Source: Closterium sp. NIES-65 (Eukaryota > Streptophyta > Zygnematophyceae > Desmidiales > Closteriaceae). From it: a DNA stretch of 64,000 nucleotides. Positions 1 through 11,164 of the stretch are shown in pieces (position 1 is the stretch's first letter; every line of letters starts with the position of its first letter). The stretch spans positions 2,062,501-2,126,500 of the forward strand of contig CANXME010002327.1 in the NCBI GenBank assembly GCA_948144175.1. Direction: 5' to 3'. The notes beneath the pieces are model-generated. The model saw nothing but the letters and a program-made list of their open reading frames with translations. It was not told the DNA's origin and searched no databases. A program made the position numbers and the translations under genes.

Positions 1-84
1 TGGCGGGCCCCTTATTTTGCCCCACACCAGCTGGTGCTGCCCCGCATCAGCTGGTGCGCGCATGGTGCTAGCTCTCCACGGATG

Positions 85-615
85 CACCATGCGCGAGAGA
101 TTTTCTCCAGACCCGGAAACGGTGATTTGCCGTTGCACACGTAGGCTCAATTTGCTAGCGTGGTCGGACAATTTGATGATAATTGCTCGAGTGGTCTTGC
201 CAGAGGTTTCCTCTGGCTTTTTTTTTATCCGGCACATTACCCAAAACCGGTTTTTAGCCCTGCTTTTCTTACGTCGTTCGTGTCTCTTCCCGCAAAAACG
301 TGGCATGTGTTTTTCCGCCCGATTTTTTCGGCTGGGTGACGTGCGCGAGGGCGGCCACGTCATCGTTCTATTACACGACAATAATCAACACGATCATGTT
401 GGGCGAACAATCGCACTCATTTTCGGTCCAATTCTTGACCAATCCGCGCATAGAGATATGAATCCCCGATCATATACTCAGTTGCACGACTGTCCACACG
501 CGCGACCAATTACAGAGCGCGTGTGATTGGTCGACTTTATGCGCAAAGTACTTTTTTACCTTGCGCGTCCAATCAGGCGCGGTCATGTAAGATCGCGCTC
601 ATATAAAACCGCGCA
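85..615 (+). repeat. Left arm of the foldback element
   Basis: Inverted partner of 1068-1593. Similarity is high by eye, with scattered substitutions and small indels. It contains a perfect short hairpin (CCAGAGG / CCTCTGG) at about 199-217 followed by a T run, which resembles a bacterial terminator but here is only part of the arm. Confidence 0.75.
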
Positions 616-1067
616 TTTACCTATATGAGCGCGCATATGTGGTGCTCGAATGTATGTGCGATCTGTTTTATTAATAAACAACTATATTAATAGAATCGAG
701 AGACGTTCACTACCGGTGTTTTGCCATTGTATCTTTATAACACTGTGCGGTCCGTTCATTTAGCAATCATAGGGTTTATTGTATCTGTAGACATGTCGAC
801 CTCTAGGCATGCCTACAATGATATTACGTAGATTTGATGTGTACTGAGCACGCAATATCATTGTTGACCATACGTCTCATCAGTTATTGTGCAGAAAGGC
901 ATCGATTATGTCGTCCGCCGCCCCTGCACAGGTTTAGCAAACAAGTTCATTAGATGAATGCAGGGTTTAATGAAACTACAACATATGAATAAGCACTAAT
1001 ATATTGGTATGTGTACCTTTTGTACCACTGGTGAGTTTAAACATATATTCCATTTCCAGTAGCGCGA

Positions 1068-1593
1068 TCTCATATGGGCGTGACCCTATATGAGCGCGCC
1101 TGATTGGACGCGCAAGATCAGAAAAGGGCCCGCGCATAGAGTCGACCAATCACACGCGCTCTGAAATTGGTCGCGCGTGTGGACAATCATGCAATTGAGT
1201 ATATGATCGGAGATTCATATCTCTATGCGCGGATTGGTCAATAATTGGACCGAAAATGAGCGCGACTGTTCGCCGAACATGATCGTGTTGATTATTGTCG
1301 TGTATACGAACGGTGACGTGGCCGCCCTCGCGCACGTCACCCAGCCGAAAAAAATCGGGCGGAAAAACACACGCCACGTTTTTGCGGGAAGAGACACGAA
1401 CGGCGTAAGAAAAGCAGGGCTAAAAACCGGTTTTGGGTAATGTGCCGGATAAAAAAAAAGCCAGAGGAAACCTCTGGCAAGACCACTCGAGCAATTATCA
1501 TCAAATTGTCCGACCACGCTAGCAAATTGAGCCTACGTGTGCAACGGCAAATCACCGTTTCCGGGTCTGGAGAAAATCTCTCACCATGCGCGC
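1068..1593 (-). repeat. Right arm of the foldback element
   Basis: Reverse-complement copy of the left arm. The inner end carries the tract CTATATGAGCGCGCC, matched in the left arm by related GCGCGCTCATATAAA-type sequence. Confidence 0.75.
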
Positions 1594-1610
1594 ATCAGTG
1601 GTGCGTCGGT

Positions 1611-2840
1611 TTGCCAGGAGAGGAGGGTTCCGGGAACGCACATTCAGTTCCCGAACCTGGGGCCAAAAAGGGTGTTCGGCTGCCATCATGCACCAGTTCG
1701 CTTCGGTGCTCATGCACCTATCCCAGCCCCGAGTCAGCAGATCCCAGACCCGAGTCAACACTTGTCCGCTTCTCTCAGAAGCTTTTAGGGAGCACACTTT
1801 ACTGTAGCTGTACCCGAGCCTGTGCCTGATGCGCCAGTCGAACAGGGCCAAAACACCTCCACTGCTCGTCATGAGTCAGCCAAGAAATGAAAGAACACTT
1901 TGGAGACCAAAAACCACTTGTTTTCCGTACAAGCCAACCTATTAATGGTAATGTCATACACAAACTAATCACCAAACTGTTACAAAAGAGCTTATGCTAC
2001 TAAGCTACTATATAACATTGTAGGAACTTAGCCATGTGAAGACCATGACGATCAAAATGTTTATGAGAGATGCAATGGTTTTACAACAATATATATCATT
2101 GTGGTAGACGTACCCTAACTTCAACTGTGAAAATTTCACAAAAACAGAATCAAAGTGTTTTACCTTTTCTAGCACACAAATGTTCCTCTAGTGCTGATTA
2201 TGTTCTTTCTTTATTTCTTTCTCTCTTCTTTTTCCTGTTTTTGCATGTTTCAATCAAGCAACCGTCCATGCTAAATACACACTTAATATATGTTAATCTA
2301 CTAAAACCGCACCATCGATAACAGCGACTGCTACTCCTACTGGCCCTAAAAACTAGGACTCTTGGTATTGGTGGGGTAGCTGCCTGCAAGTAGTGCTGTG
2401 GGCGATCGTGGATGGTGTGTAGTTATACTTTTTATGGTGTACCTCAATTGCCCTTGCCCATGCTTAAACTTGTTTAGGAATGGCAAATGCATCGTCCGCT
2501 TTAGCACATGAAGGGGGATGCGGACGCGCCCACTACGCCCAAGTTCCTAGGAGTAGCAACTCCAGTTTCTGGTGACGTTCCCGCACAGCAACCTCTCGCG
2601 CCTGCAGAGAATCTCCTACTTTTGCAGCAACTCTAAGACGAATGCCGGCCTATAGCACGACTTAGGTCGTATCCATGGCTCGTGGCAATTTACTGTAGGT
2701 GGCAAGCGGGAAATTCGCTTGTCACCAAGTGGAGCCGCGCTCCAGGTTGGTGTCAATGTTGCCAACATTGGGCGATATACCGGCGATGGATTGTCAAACC
2801 GAGCGCATGCAGTGCGACCATCTGCACGATCGAATGTTCA
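1611..2840. other. Unassigned stretch
   Basis: No convincing gene, splice-flanked exon or terminal repeat was seen. The first 200 bases are C-rich and the middle part (about 1880-2330) is AT-rich. Only short chance frames are present. Confidence 0.5.
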
Positions 2841-3134
2841 TCAGCAACTCCTCGCAACCGGCATCTCATACGTTCGGAAAGAACAACGTCTGTCACCACG
2901 TTCTAACTTCTGTGCCAGCACAAAGTGTACGTTTTCTGCTTGGCCGTCCTCGCCGTGCGCGAGGTACTGGGATGTAGATCGAGGGCTGTCGGCACCCTCG
3001 TATGCGATGCGTGGGTTAGCAGCTCCTTGAGCTTGACGCGATTTCATCCAGGCTACGTAAGAAGGATCAACCCAGGGCTTCTGATCGTCTACTTTGTGCT
3101 TGCCTTTCTGGCTACGACTTTTACGAGGCGGCAT
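2841..3134 (-). CDS. Hypothetical small ORF, function unknown
   Basis: A 97-codon frame on the minus strand begins with Met-Pro-Pro-Arg-Lys-Ser and is Lys/Arg-rich for its first 17 residues. After that it shows no domain I recognise. The composition resembles the first exon of a nuclear or transposon-encoded protein, but no continuation, splice partner or sibling copy was found here. It may equally be a chance frame in decayed transposon DNA. Confidence 0.2.
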   Translation of the reverse strand: MPPRKSRSQKGKHKVDDQKPWVDPSYVAWMKSRQAQGAANPRIAYEGADSPRSTSQYLAHGEDGQAENVHFVLAQKLERGDRRCSFRTYEMPVARSC

Positions 3135-3627
3135 GCTGGTGAGCTTGTTGGATGCTGAGCTGTTGTGATCGTAATCTGCTGAAGCAGGCAGATCAACCCT
3201 TGTCTGTGATGTTTATGACTTTGTGAAGTTGGATCTGTTGCGCATGGCTATTGGGAAATTGGTGGTGTTTCAATTTCCCGCCGGGAATTGTGACGGGTTC
3301 GCGTCACCACATGACAGGCGGGCGCGCGGGCGATTTGTGTGTGCGGTTTGCAATTTTGCTGGTGTTTGGGTGATAGGCGATTTGTCAGTTGTCGCAAAGC
3401 GGGTGTTGCGACGTGTCCATTCAACTTTTCGAAGCATCCCCTCTTGACACCAGAAGGTTTATTCCTCCATGTGTTTTTCGAGTTGGTGGCATGCCACTAA
3501 CCAATCTTGCCACCAGCTGGGGATACGACCTTAGGTAATTTGCAATGAACGACTTTTCTGAAGGTCCATTGTGGGGCCTTCCACGCTCACCGCACCATGC
3601 AGAGAGTCACTTTAAAACGGGATGGAC
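3135..3627. other. Unassigned stretch before copia A1
   Basis: No gene seen. It ends at the TG of the copia A1 left LTR. Confidence 0.5.
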
Positions 3628-3750
3628 TGTCAGAACTCTACTGTAGGCTGTAGTGGGGCACTCCTTAAAGGGTACAGTACTGTTAGGTTTTGCCTACACA
3701 AACCTTGTACTCTCCTGCTTCTAGTCATTCTCGTTTCCTACCTTGTGACA
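3628..3750 (+). repeat. Left LTR of copia A1
   Basis: Begins TGTCAG and ends GACA. It is followed directly by the primer-binding site and shares the block GGCTGTAGTGGGG with the LTRs at 43024 and 50861. Confidence 0.75.
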
Positions 3751-3762
3751 TGGTATCAGAGC
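3751..3762 (+). other. Primer-binding site of copia A1
   Basis: TGGTATCAGAGC directly abuts the LTR end. This is the usual plant copia site, complementary to the 3' region of initiator Met-tRNA. Confidence 0.85.
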
Positions 3763-3789
3763 AGAATCGTTCCTAGGGCCAACCGAACG

Positions 3790-4931
3790 TTCCGCCCTGC
3801 CCTAACTGATTTTTTTTTTACGCTGCCCCTGCAGCCGCGCTGCCCTTGGAGCCCGTGTGCTGCCCCTGCGACCGTGCTGCCCCTGCAGCCGTGCCTGCCC
3901 CTGCAGCCCGTGGGCGCTGCCTCTACAGCCCGCGCGCCGCCCTACCGAGCCGCGTATCGCCCCTGCAGCCAGTGGGTGCTGCCTTTGCAGCCAACACGCC
4001 GCCCTGCCGAGCCGCGCGTCGCCCGTGCAGCCCGTGGGTGCTGCCCCTGCAACCCGTGCGCCGCCCTGCCGAGCCGCGCGTCGCTCCTGCTCGTCGCGAC
4101 GCCCCTGCGGGACCCGCACGGCGTCGCCCCTGCTTGTCGCGGCGCCCCCTGGGCACCGTCCCTGCTCGTCGCAGCGCCCCCTGGACGCCTCCCCTACTCG
4201 TCGCGGCGCCCCCAGGGCGTCGCCCCTGCTTGTCGCGGCGCTCCCTGGGCGCCGTCCCTGCTCGTCGCGGCGCCCCCTGGGCGCCGTCCCTGCTCGTCAC
4301 GTAGCCCCCCTGCCGCCGTCGCGGCCCCGCCCCGCAGCAGCTGCCGCGGAGCCCCCTGTTGCAGTCGCGGCCCCGCACATCAGCAGCTGCCGCGAAGCCC
4401 CCTGCTGCCGTCGCGGGCCCGCCCTGCAGCAGCTGCCGCGGAGCCCCCTGCCGCCGTCGCGGCCCCGCCCTGCAGCAGCTGTCGTGGAGCCCCCCGCCAC
4501 AGTCGTAGCCCCGCCCTGCAGCAGCTGTCGCGGAGCCCCTTGCCGCCGTCACGGCCCCGCCGTGCAGCAGCTGCCGCGGAGCCCCCCCTGCCGGAGTCGC
4601 GGCCCCGCCCTGCAGCAGCTGCCGCGGAGCCCCCTGCCGCCGTCACGGCCCCGCCCTGTCGATGTCGCGGCCCCGCCCTACAGCTGTTGCGGCCCCACCA
4701 GGCCGCTGTCGCGGCCCTGCCCTGCCGCCGATGCAGCCCTGCCTTGCCGCTATCGCGGCCCCGCCTGCAGCAGCTGTCGCGGCTCTGTCCTGCCGCTGTC
4801 GTGGCCCTGCCCTGCCACTGACGCGGCCCTGCGCTGCAACCGCTGTCGCGGCCCCGCCGTCACCGCCGTCGTGCGCCTGCCCTACCGCCGCCCACCGAGC
4901 GCCGGCCCTGCTCGCCCGGTGAGCGCCTGCC
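3790..4931 (+). other. GC-rich Pro/Ala-type leader of copia A1 (first part)
   Basis: Long irregular repeats built from CCCTGC, GCCGCG and CCCCGCCCTGCAGCAGCTG occupy the space between primer site and gag. Open frames exist on both strands because stop codons are rare at this composition. No frame has a credible start or domain, so I treat this as untranslated leader. Similar tracts follow the primer sites at 25309, 29320 and 43155, so the property belongs to the family. Confidence 0.6.
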
Positions 4932-5301
4932 TGTGAGGATCTAGGATCGAGCTCAGAAAAGAGAATGTGAATCGAATGATTCACCTGGGTACAAGACGAG
5001 GCTATATATAGGCTCGACACAAGGCCAGTTACCCAGGTGTTACGCGAATGTTCTGAGGGTCGCGAAGCGTCCCGAACAGAACCTTCCCGAACTCAGTAGA
5101 AAGCAATTCGGTGGAAACCAAATAGGCTTGAGTTCGGTACACGTAACCTGGTTCGGTGCTATAACTATAATAAAATATAGGAATGCACCTTACCTAGGAA
5201 ATCAAGCATATCTATGCATGATAAATAAATCCCAAGCTAGATATAGCATAATAAGGTCTAGGCAAGCTAGCAAAGCCAGCATAAGCCGTCGTACTCTCAC
5301 A
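4932..5301 (-). repeat. 3' LTR of gypsy1
   Basis: 370 bp, TGTGAG...CTCACA. It carries a palindromic TATA-like CTATATATAG at about 5009-5018. Confidence 0.9.
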
Positions 5302-5316
5302 CGTCCCCCCCTCAAA
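5302..5316 (-). other. Polypurine tract of gypsy1
   Basis: The minus strand reads TTTGAGGGGGGGACG directly next to the 3' LTR, the expected plus-strand primer of reverse transcription. Confidence 0.8.
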
Positions 5317-6890
5317 GCTGGGTGGCGTGAGAAACACCCTGCTTGACAAGATAGTCCTTGAGAGCACGGCGTGCGTTGCCCATATCAGCTTCTGCAACCC
5401 AACTGTCCTCAGTGGGGTCGTATCCCTTCCAGCGTATCAGGAACTCGAGGGTCTTGCCGCCGCGGCGCCGATGAGTGAGAACACGCTCCACTTCGTATTC
5501 GGGTTCATCCTGTATGAGAACAGGTGGTGGTGGCGGTAGCTGCTGTCCCTGGAACTGTTGGTTGGGGTCCTTGTAGGGTTTCAGTAGCTGAACATGGAAA
5601 GCATTGTGAAGCTTCCATGTATCGGGTAAGCGCAAGCGGAATGTAACTGGTGTCACCTGTGCCTCAACGAGAAAAGGACCACAGAAGCGAGGCCGGAGTT
5701 TGGATGGGAGGTAAGACAGGTTCAAGTTGCGCGTGTCAAGAAGCACCTGATCTCCGACTGCTACTGAGTGATCTCGTCGCTGACGATTGGCATACTGCTT
5801 CTGGGAGTTCTGCATCGTGGTGAGATGTCGCTGAGTCTTCTCCCATAGCTGCTGCATGGTGGTGACGAAGTCGTGTGCGGCTTGGACGTGTGCTGGTGTG
5901 GTTGGCTGCTGTGGTGTAAGTGGTTCCCATCCGTAACACAGGAAGAAAGGAGTTTTCCCTGTGGCCGCATGTGACGCGTTGTTGTAAGCGAACTCTAGGG
6001 TCGGTAACTGTGTGTCCCAGTGGCTGACGTCGTCCTTGCAAGTTGTGCGCAGTAACTGTTCAACCACTTGATTGAGTCGCTCTGTCTGTCCATCAGTCTG
6101 TGGGTGGTATGCTGAAGACATTGCAAGTTTGGTCCCCAATAGTCCCATGAGCTCCTTCCAGAACTTACTCGTGAATTTGGGGTCTCTGTCTGAGATGAGT
6201 GTAGCGGGGATGCCGTGGATGGTGATGATGCGGTCTAAGAAAAGGTGAGCAGTTGCTTCAGCTGTAGCTGTGGCGTTGGTCGGGATGAAGTGACCCATTT
6301 TGGAGAACTTGTCGATCACCACGAGTATAGCGTCATGCCCTCGTGAGGTCGAAGGAAGTCCCGTGATGAAGTCGAGGCTAACGACCTGCCATGGCTGCTC
6401 CGGTACGGGTAGAGGCTGAAGTAACCCTGCTTTTTTCTGCTTGCTGCTCTTCATCCGCTGGCACGTGTCGCAAGAGGTGATGAACTGCTGCACGTCTGCT
6501 GCCATCCCGGGCCAGTAGTAATACTTTGCTATCCCTGCTAACGTCTTGTTGCTCCCGAAATGTCCCGCGTAAGGTACGTCGTGAAACTCCTCCAATAGGA
6601 TCTGCCGTAGCGGGGCGTAATTCGGTACCCAAATCTTTCCTAAACCCTTCCTTACAGCTAAGTCTTTCTCCCATTGTAATAGCTTCTTGGTCTGTGCTGT
6701 AGCGATCTCTGTGTCCATGGAGTACCCATGTTGGAATAGACCCTTGAGCAGAGGGTTGATCTCGTCGAGCTGGATGCCTGCTACATGACCGGGGCGGCTC
6801 AGCGCGTCTGCTTTGTTGTGTAGCCCGGGCTTGTAGACGATGTCGTAGTGGAAGTGAGTTTCCAGGAAGTCCACCCACCGCACCTGTCGT
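5312..6890 (-). pseudogene. gypsy1 integrase with C-terminal chromodomain
   Basis: This frame continues pol after a frameshift near 6890. It opens with the end of RNase H ([19 protein letters not shown]), then the HHCC zinc-binding domain (His-x3-His replaced by GHFGSNK context, CDTC). The catalytic core follows, with Asp in LDFITGLP (about 6370), Asp in SDRDPKF (about 6185) and Glu in TERLNQ (about 6075), the DD35E triad. The C-terminus has a chromodomain (about 5350-5505) with YEVERVL, FLIRWKGY and DSWVAE, which places the element among the chromoviruses. Such domains are known to direct insertion to modified chromatin. The frame is intact up to its stop, but it is out of frame with the upstream pol. 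Confidence 0.9.
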
Positions 6891-9800
6891 CGAAGAGAGC
6901 GTCGACTGCGACTTCAGGTATTTGAGACTGCAGTGGTCAGTATAGTCTGTAGGCTTGGCTCCCTCTAGGTAACACCTCCACGCCTTGAAGGCTATGACTA
7001 TCGCTAAGGCTTCCTTGTCATGGATGGGGTAGTTCAGTTCTGCTCCATGTAGCTTCTTATTGAGGTAGGCGATGGGCTGCAAACCGCGTCCGTGATCCTG
7101 CATCAGTACTGCTCCGACTGCCTGGTCACTAGCGTCTGCTTCAACTATGTAGTCCTTCTCGGGGTCTGGTAGGATGAGTACTGGGGCTGTGGTCAGTGCT
7201 GTCTGTAGCTGTTCCATGGCTTGCTGATGAGGAGTATCCCATTTGAAGGGTGTATCCTTTTTCAGTAGGTCGGTCAGTGGCGCTGCTATCATAGCGTACT
7301 GCGGCAGGAACCTGTTGTAGTAGTTGGCAAAGCCGAGGAACTGCTGCAACTCCTTCACGTTCTCCGGTACTTTCCACTTCTTGACGGCTTCGATCTTCCG
7401 CGGGTCCACGTGTACGCCCTCGGCACTCACCATGTGCCCGTGAAACTGCACCTTCTTCAGGGCGAAGTCGCTCTTCGACAGCTTCACGTAGAATTTGTTT
7501 TTCCGCAGGATCTCGAACACCTTCCGTAGATGCTCCACGTGCTCCTTCATGTTCTTGGAGTAGATGAGTATATCGTCCAGGTACACCACTACGCACTCGT
7601 CCAGCAGGGGTCGAAGGATATGATTCATCTCTGCCTGAAATTTTGCTGGTGCGTTGCAGAGTCCGAACGGCATCACCAAGTATTCGTAGGAGCCGTATCT
7701 GGTACGGAACGCCGTCTTGTGGATCGAGTTGTCCGCCATCTTAATCTGCCAGTAACCCGACCGTAGGTCCAGCTTCGAAAAGACTGTTGCACCACGCAGT
7801 TGGTCTAGTAGGTTGTCTATGCGCGGTATGGGGTATTTGTTTTTAACTGTCTGTTTTTTCAGTGCGCGGTAGTCGATGCACATCCGTAAACTGCCGTCTG
7901 GTTTTGGTGTGAAGAGGACTGGTGCACCGTAGGGAGAGGTGGATGGGCGGATCAGTTGTCTGTCCAGTAGATACTCTATCTGTTTCTTCATGTCTGACAG
8001 CTCGTTCGGACTCAGTCGGTATGGTGCGCGTGAGACGGGCTTCGCACCTGGTTCCTCCACGATCTCGTGCTCGTGGGTGCGTGCAGGGGGTACGCCTGCA
8101 GGTAGGTCGTCGGGCATTATATCCTTGTACTGCTCCAAGACCTCCTTCACTGCTGCAGGTAGCTCCAAACTCGGCTTCTCCTCCTCTGCTGCTGCCATAA
8201 CCAGTGCTAGGTAGCCCGTGTTACTCGCGTTCACCGTCCGTTCGAACCGTGCCAGTGTCGTTTCAGGAACGCTCCCTGTATCCGTCCAGCTTCGCGGCTC
8301 CACTCGTTTCCCGTTGTTGTAGATGCACGCCTTCCTGTTGACCCAGTCGATCTCGGGGTTGAACCGCTTCAGGAAATCTTGCCCCAAGATGATCGGCAAT
8401 GTCGGCTTCCACCTCAGCGCCCCTATGTGCAGCTGTAGTGATGCTTCGCCGTGTATGGGGAGTTTCGTACCGTCCACCATCGTTGCCGTGAACTTGGTCT
8501 CCTCTGAAGATTCTCCGATTTTCTCCAACGTCTCGCGGTCGCACACCGAGTGAGACGCACCGCTGTCTACCAGTGCCTGGAGGCGTGGCCCGTTGCAGAT
8601 CACCTCGAGTAGTAGTGGTTGTTGCTGCTCCGAGTAACCGTAGATGGTCTCGCTTATAGGATCGTAGGGTATGTCGAACAGATCGTCCCTCGGTCCTGCG
8701 CTCGAAGCTGCTGACTCGATATCAGTTTCCAGCGGATTAGAAGGATTTATCCGAGGCCGATTCAGCTTCGTCTTGGCCTGGAACCTTCCCTTAAGCCTTT
8801 GCAGCTGTGTGGGCTTCTCCTGTGGGCGATGGGGAGCCTTAACACCATGCTGCGGGGAGAGAATATTAACTCCTTGGAACGTACGACCCTTTTCAACGCT
8901 CCGGAGTGGTTTGCCCAACTTTTCAGGTACCTGAATAATGTCTGAAGGCTTTTTCTTGGCCTTGAAATCTCCCCTGAATTTTTTAAAGGCTTGAAAACCT
9001 CGAGAGAGAATATTCTTACTCTCGGGGGTGTTTGGCTGGAGTTTCTCGGTCGGTGCAGAGTCTTGTTTCGCGGTGCCTCCATTTGTCTCGGCGTTTTCCC
9101 CTGTTGCCGGCCGGTTGTGGCGTTTTAAATTCGCGCCATCGTGTCCTCCTTTTTTCGCCATCGTGGATGTCGAACTGTTGCTGCCCTGCAGCTCCGCTAG
9201 TACCTTCTTCAACTTCCAACACGCCAAGACTCGATGTCCTGCTGCGCCGCAAAATTCGCACTTCTCATATTTTGTCGGCCGCTGCTTCGCGTCGGTCTTG
9301 TTGATATCCATCGGGTTGGCGGTCGTGGGTGGTGCCGATCGCTTCGTGCCAAATGATAGGTTCGGCACGTGGCGTCGTGTCTTGGGTTCACATCGCATCA
9401 GTGCATCGAATCTCTCTGCTGCACACACCATGTCGCAGTAATTGTTGTAGTTCGCGGCAATCACCTGTCGGTGGACCTCCATCTTTAGCCCCTCAGTATA
9501 CGCTTGGATTTTTTCCCCTTCGGTCAGGTCGGTAATTCGGTTGAAGAGGCTCTCCATCTGCTGCGTGTACTGTGTTACACTGCCGGACTGTTTATGCCGA
9601 TGAATCTGCTGCCGTGCCATGTAGCTGGAGTTGATTGGTTCGAAACGTTGAATTAAAGCTTCCCAAAACTGCGTCCATGACCCCTCGCCTCGGATCTTAT
9701 TGCTGTTGTAAATCTACTCGAGCGCCGGGCCTCGTAACAGTGTCGCTGCGAGCCGAATCCGCATTGCATCGTGTGTCGGGGTCGTACAGCCAACGGCCTC

Positions 9801-10124
9801 GAAGTATATTTCGAGGGTCGCAATGAATCGACGAACGTCAGCGTCTCTCGCATTCGGATTGAACGTCTCCGGTAGCCTCGGACGTGCCGCCTCAAGATTC
9901 ACTGTCGCCGCTGCCGCTGCTGCTGGGTGAAGTGTCGGTGTCGCTGCTGCTGCTTCTGCTGCTGACGTCGCTGCTGCATTCGCCGCTGGGTTCGCTGCTG
10001 CCGTGGCGGCTGCCGACTGGTTCGCGAGGAGCTCCTCTATTTGCTGGAGTGCCGCTCGCGTCTGGTCCAAGCCGGTGTGTAACTCCATAATTTTTCGTAC
10101 GGAATTATCACCATTTTCCTCCAT
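6890..10124 (-). pseudogene. gypsy1 Gag-protease-RT-RNase H polyprotein, broken
   Basis: Gag starts at 10124 (MEENGDN) with an Ala-rich stretch. A TAG at 9714-9716 interrupts it where the sibling at 36182-35031 has Trp (PALEW), and the same frame then runs on. Gag ends with a zinc knuckle, CEFC-x4-H-x4-C, near 9250. Next come an aspartic protease (VDSGASHS, about 8560), reverse transcriptase with YLDD (7572-7583) and MPFGLCNAP, and RNase H with EADASDQ, HDKEALA and TDHCSLKYL. Near 6890 a net one-base shift moves pol into another frame. The open reading that continues to 6378 in the old frame is out-of-frame noise. The polyprotein is typical of Ty3/gypsy in order and length. Confidence 0.9.
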
Positions 10125-10540
10125 TTGGCGATTTACAGGAAGATTTGCGACGGAAATAATTGAATTCTAGGCTCTGGTCATCTTACTGTGAGTCGAATCG
10201 ACTGTAGAATTGACGAGCGCTGATTCTGTAGGTCACGTAGTCCTCCCTCAGTTGAAATTCGCGTCCGATCTCGGCCGTTGAGAAGAAATTCGATCCAACG
10301 CTTCAAATTCCAACCTTTTTGGTCGAAATTCTCAGGGCCGTTGAGATTCAAAACGATCCGACGGTCGAACTTCCAACTTTTTCGCCACTGGACCTGAGGA
10401 GTGCTCGAAAACCGGTTCGAGGGGGACGTTAAAAAATAGCGCGGAACTGGTTTACGTACCCGAAATCGGCGCTTTCCGTCGTCGCCCCCGCGGTTTTAAA
10501 AGCTAGGTTTTAGCGGTCGAAAAACTTCGCTTCTAAACAG
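10125..10540 (-). other. gypsy1 5' untranslated leader
   Basis: Lies between gag and the primer site. It contains four related blocks resembling GGCCGTTGAGA-N-GAT-CGA. No ORF is assigned. The leaders of the related pieces at 36400-36812 and 41000-41411 are homologous. Confidence 0.6.
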
Positions 10541-10555
10541 GCTCTGATTACCAAG
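10541..10555 (-). other. Primer-binding site of gypsy1
   Basis: The minus strand reads CTTGGTAATCAGAGC directly after the 5' LTR. This is a Met-tRNA-type site with one extra A compared with TGGTATCAGAGC. Confidence 0.75.
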
Positions 10556-10923
10556 TGTGAGGATCTAGGATTGAGCTCAGAAAAGAGAATGTGAATTGAA
10601 TGATTCACCTGGGTACAAGACGAGGCTTTATAGGCTCGACACAAGGCCAGTTACCCATGTGTTACGCGAATGTTCTGAGGGTCGCGAAGCGTCCCGAACA
10701 GAACCTTCCCGAACTCAGTAGAAAGCAATTCGGTGGAAACCGAATAGGCTTGAGTTCGGTACACGTAACCTGGTTCGGTGCTATAACTATAATAAAATAT
10801 AGGAATGCACCTAACCTAGGAAATCAAGCATATCTATGCATCATAAATAAATCCCAAGCTAGATATAGCAGAATAAAGTCTAGGCAAGCTAGCAAAGCCA
10901 GCATAAGCCGTCGTACTCTCACA
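10556..10923 (-). repeat. 5' LTR of gypsy1
   Basis: 368 bp partner of 4932-5301. The TATA-like tract has lost two or more bases compared with the other LTR (CTTTATAGG instead of CTATATATAGG). Confidence 0.9.
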
Positions 10924-11164
10924 CTGCCCTTCGTACCACAGGTGAGCACCTGCCCTACCCACACTTCCCGCGCGCCTGCCTTACTAGCGCACTGCCGCGC
11001 CAGCCTGCCTGCCTGCCTGCCGCGCCGAGCCGCCCAGCCGAGCCGCGTCGTGTTGTCGGGCTGTGCAGCCCTGCTCTCCTGAGCCGCACTACCCTGCCCA
11101 CGCTGCTACTGCTGCTACTGCTGCTACTACTGCTACGACTGCTACTGCTGCTACTGGCAGTGGC
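10924..11164 (+). other. Copia A1 leader, resumed after gypsy1
   Basis: Starts with the second copy of the CTGCC target duplication. It continues the Pro/Ala-type leader and ends in CTGCTACTG triplet repeats before gag. Confidence 0.6.

Larger units (their letters stand above)
40..1610. mobile_element. Foldback-type DNA element with long inverted arms
   Basis: Bases about 85-615 reappear as their reverse complement at about 1068-1593. Both arms carry the same landmarks in opposite order: an AAAACCGGTTTT core, a run of eight or nine T or A, a CCAGAGGTTTCCTCTGG hairpin and a GCGCGTGTGATTGGTC block near the inner end. The spacer between the arms (about 616-1067) is AT-rich and has no convincing ORF. 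The outer ends differ by a short insertion of about 28 bp in the left arm. This architecture fits a foldback element or a long-TIR non-autonomous DNA transposon. No transposase is present, so the superfamily is unknown. Open frames in the arms are mirror images of each other and are not taken as genes. I did not find a clear target duplication. Confidence 0.75.
4932..10923 (-). mobile_element. Ty3/gypsy chromovirus, gypsy1, nearly complete
   Basis: It has LTRs of 370 and 368 bp that begin TGTGAG and end CTCACA. They are flanked by the direct 5-bp repeat CTGCC (4927-4931 and 10924-10928), which shows insertion into the leader of copia A1. The order on the minus strand is 5' LTR, primer site, gag, protease, reverse transcriptase, RNase H, integrase, chromodomain, PPT and 3' LTR. 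The LTRs differ by roughly ten positions by eye, so the insertion is not very recent. One nonsense codon in gag and one frameshift in RNase H disable it. Confidence 0.92.

Noticed and set aside
199-217. Bacterial-type intrinsic terminator (hairpin plus T run)
   Set aside because: The context is a eukaryotic foldback element, and the hairpin is repeated in the other arm as part of the long inverted repeat.
17-526. Protein gene in the left foldback arm
   Set aside because: The same frame appears in reverse in the right arm with indels. No start context or domain, and the pattern is explained by the inverted repeat.
3622-4936. Plus- and minus-strand Pro/Ala/Arg-rich ORFs of up to 399 residues
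   Set aside because: Composition-driven open frames in the GC-rich retrotransposon leader. Several frames are open at once and none has a domain.
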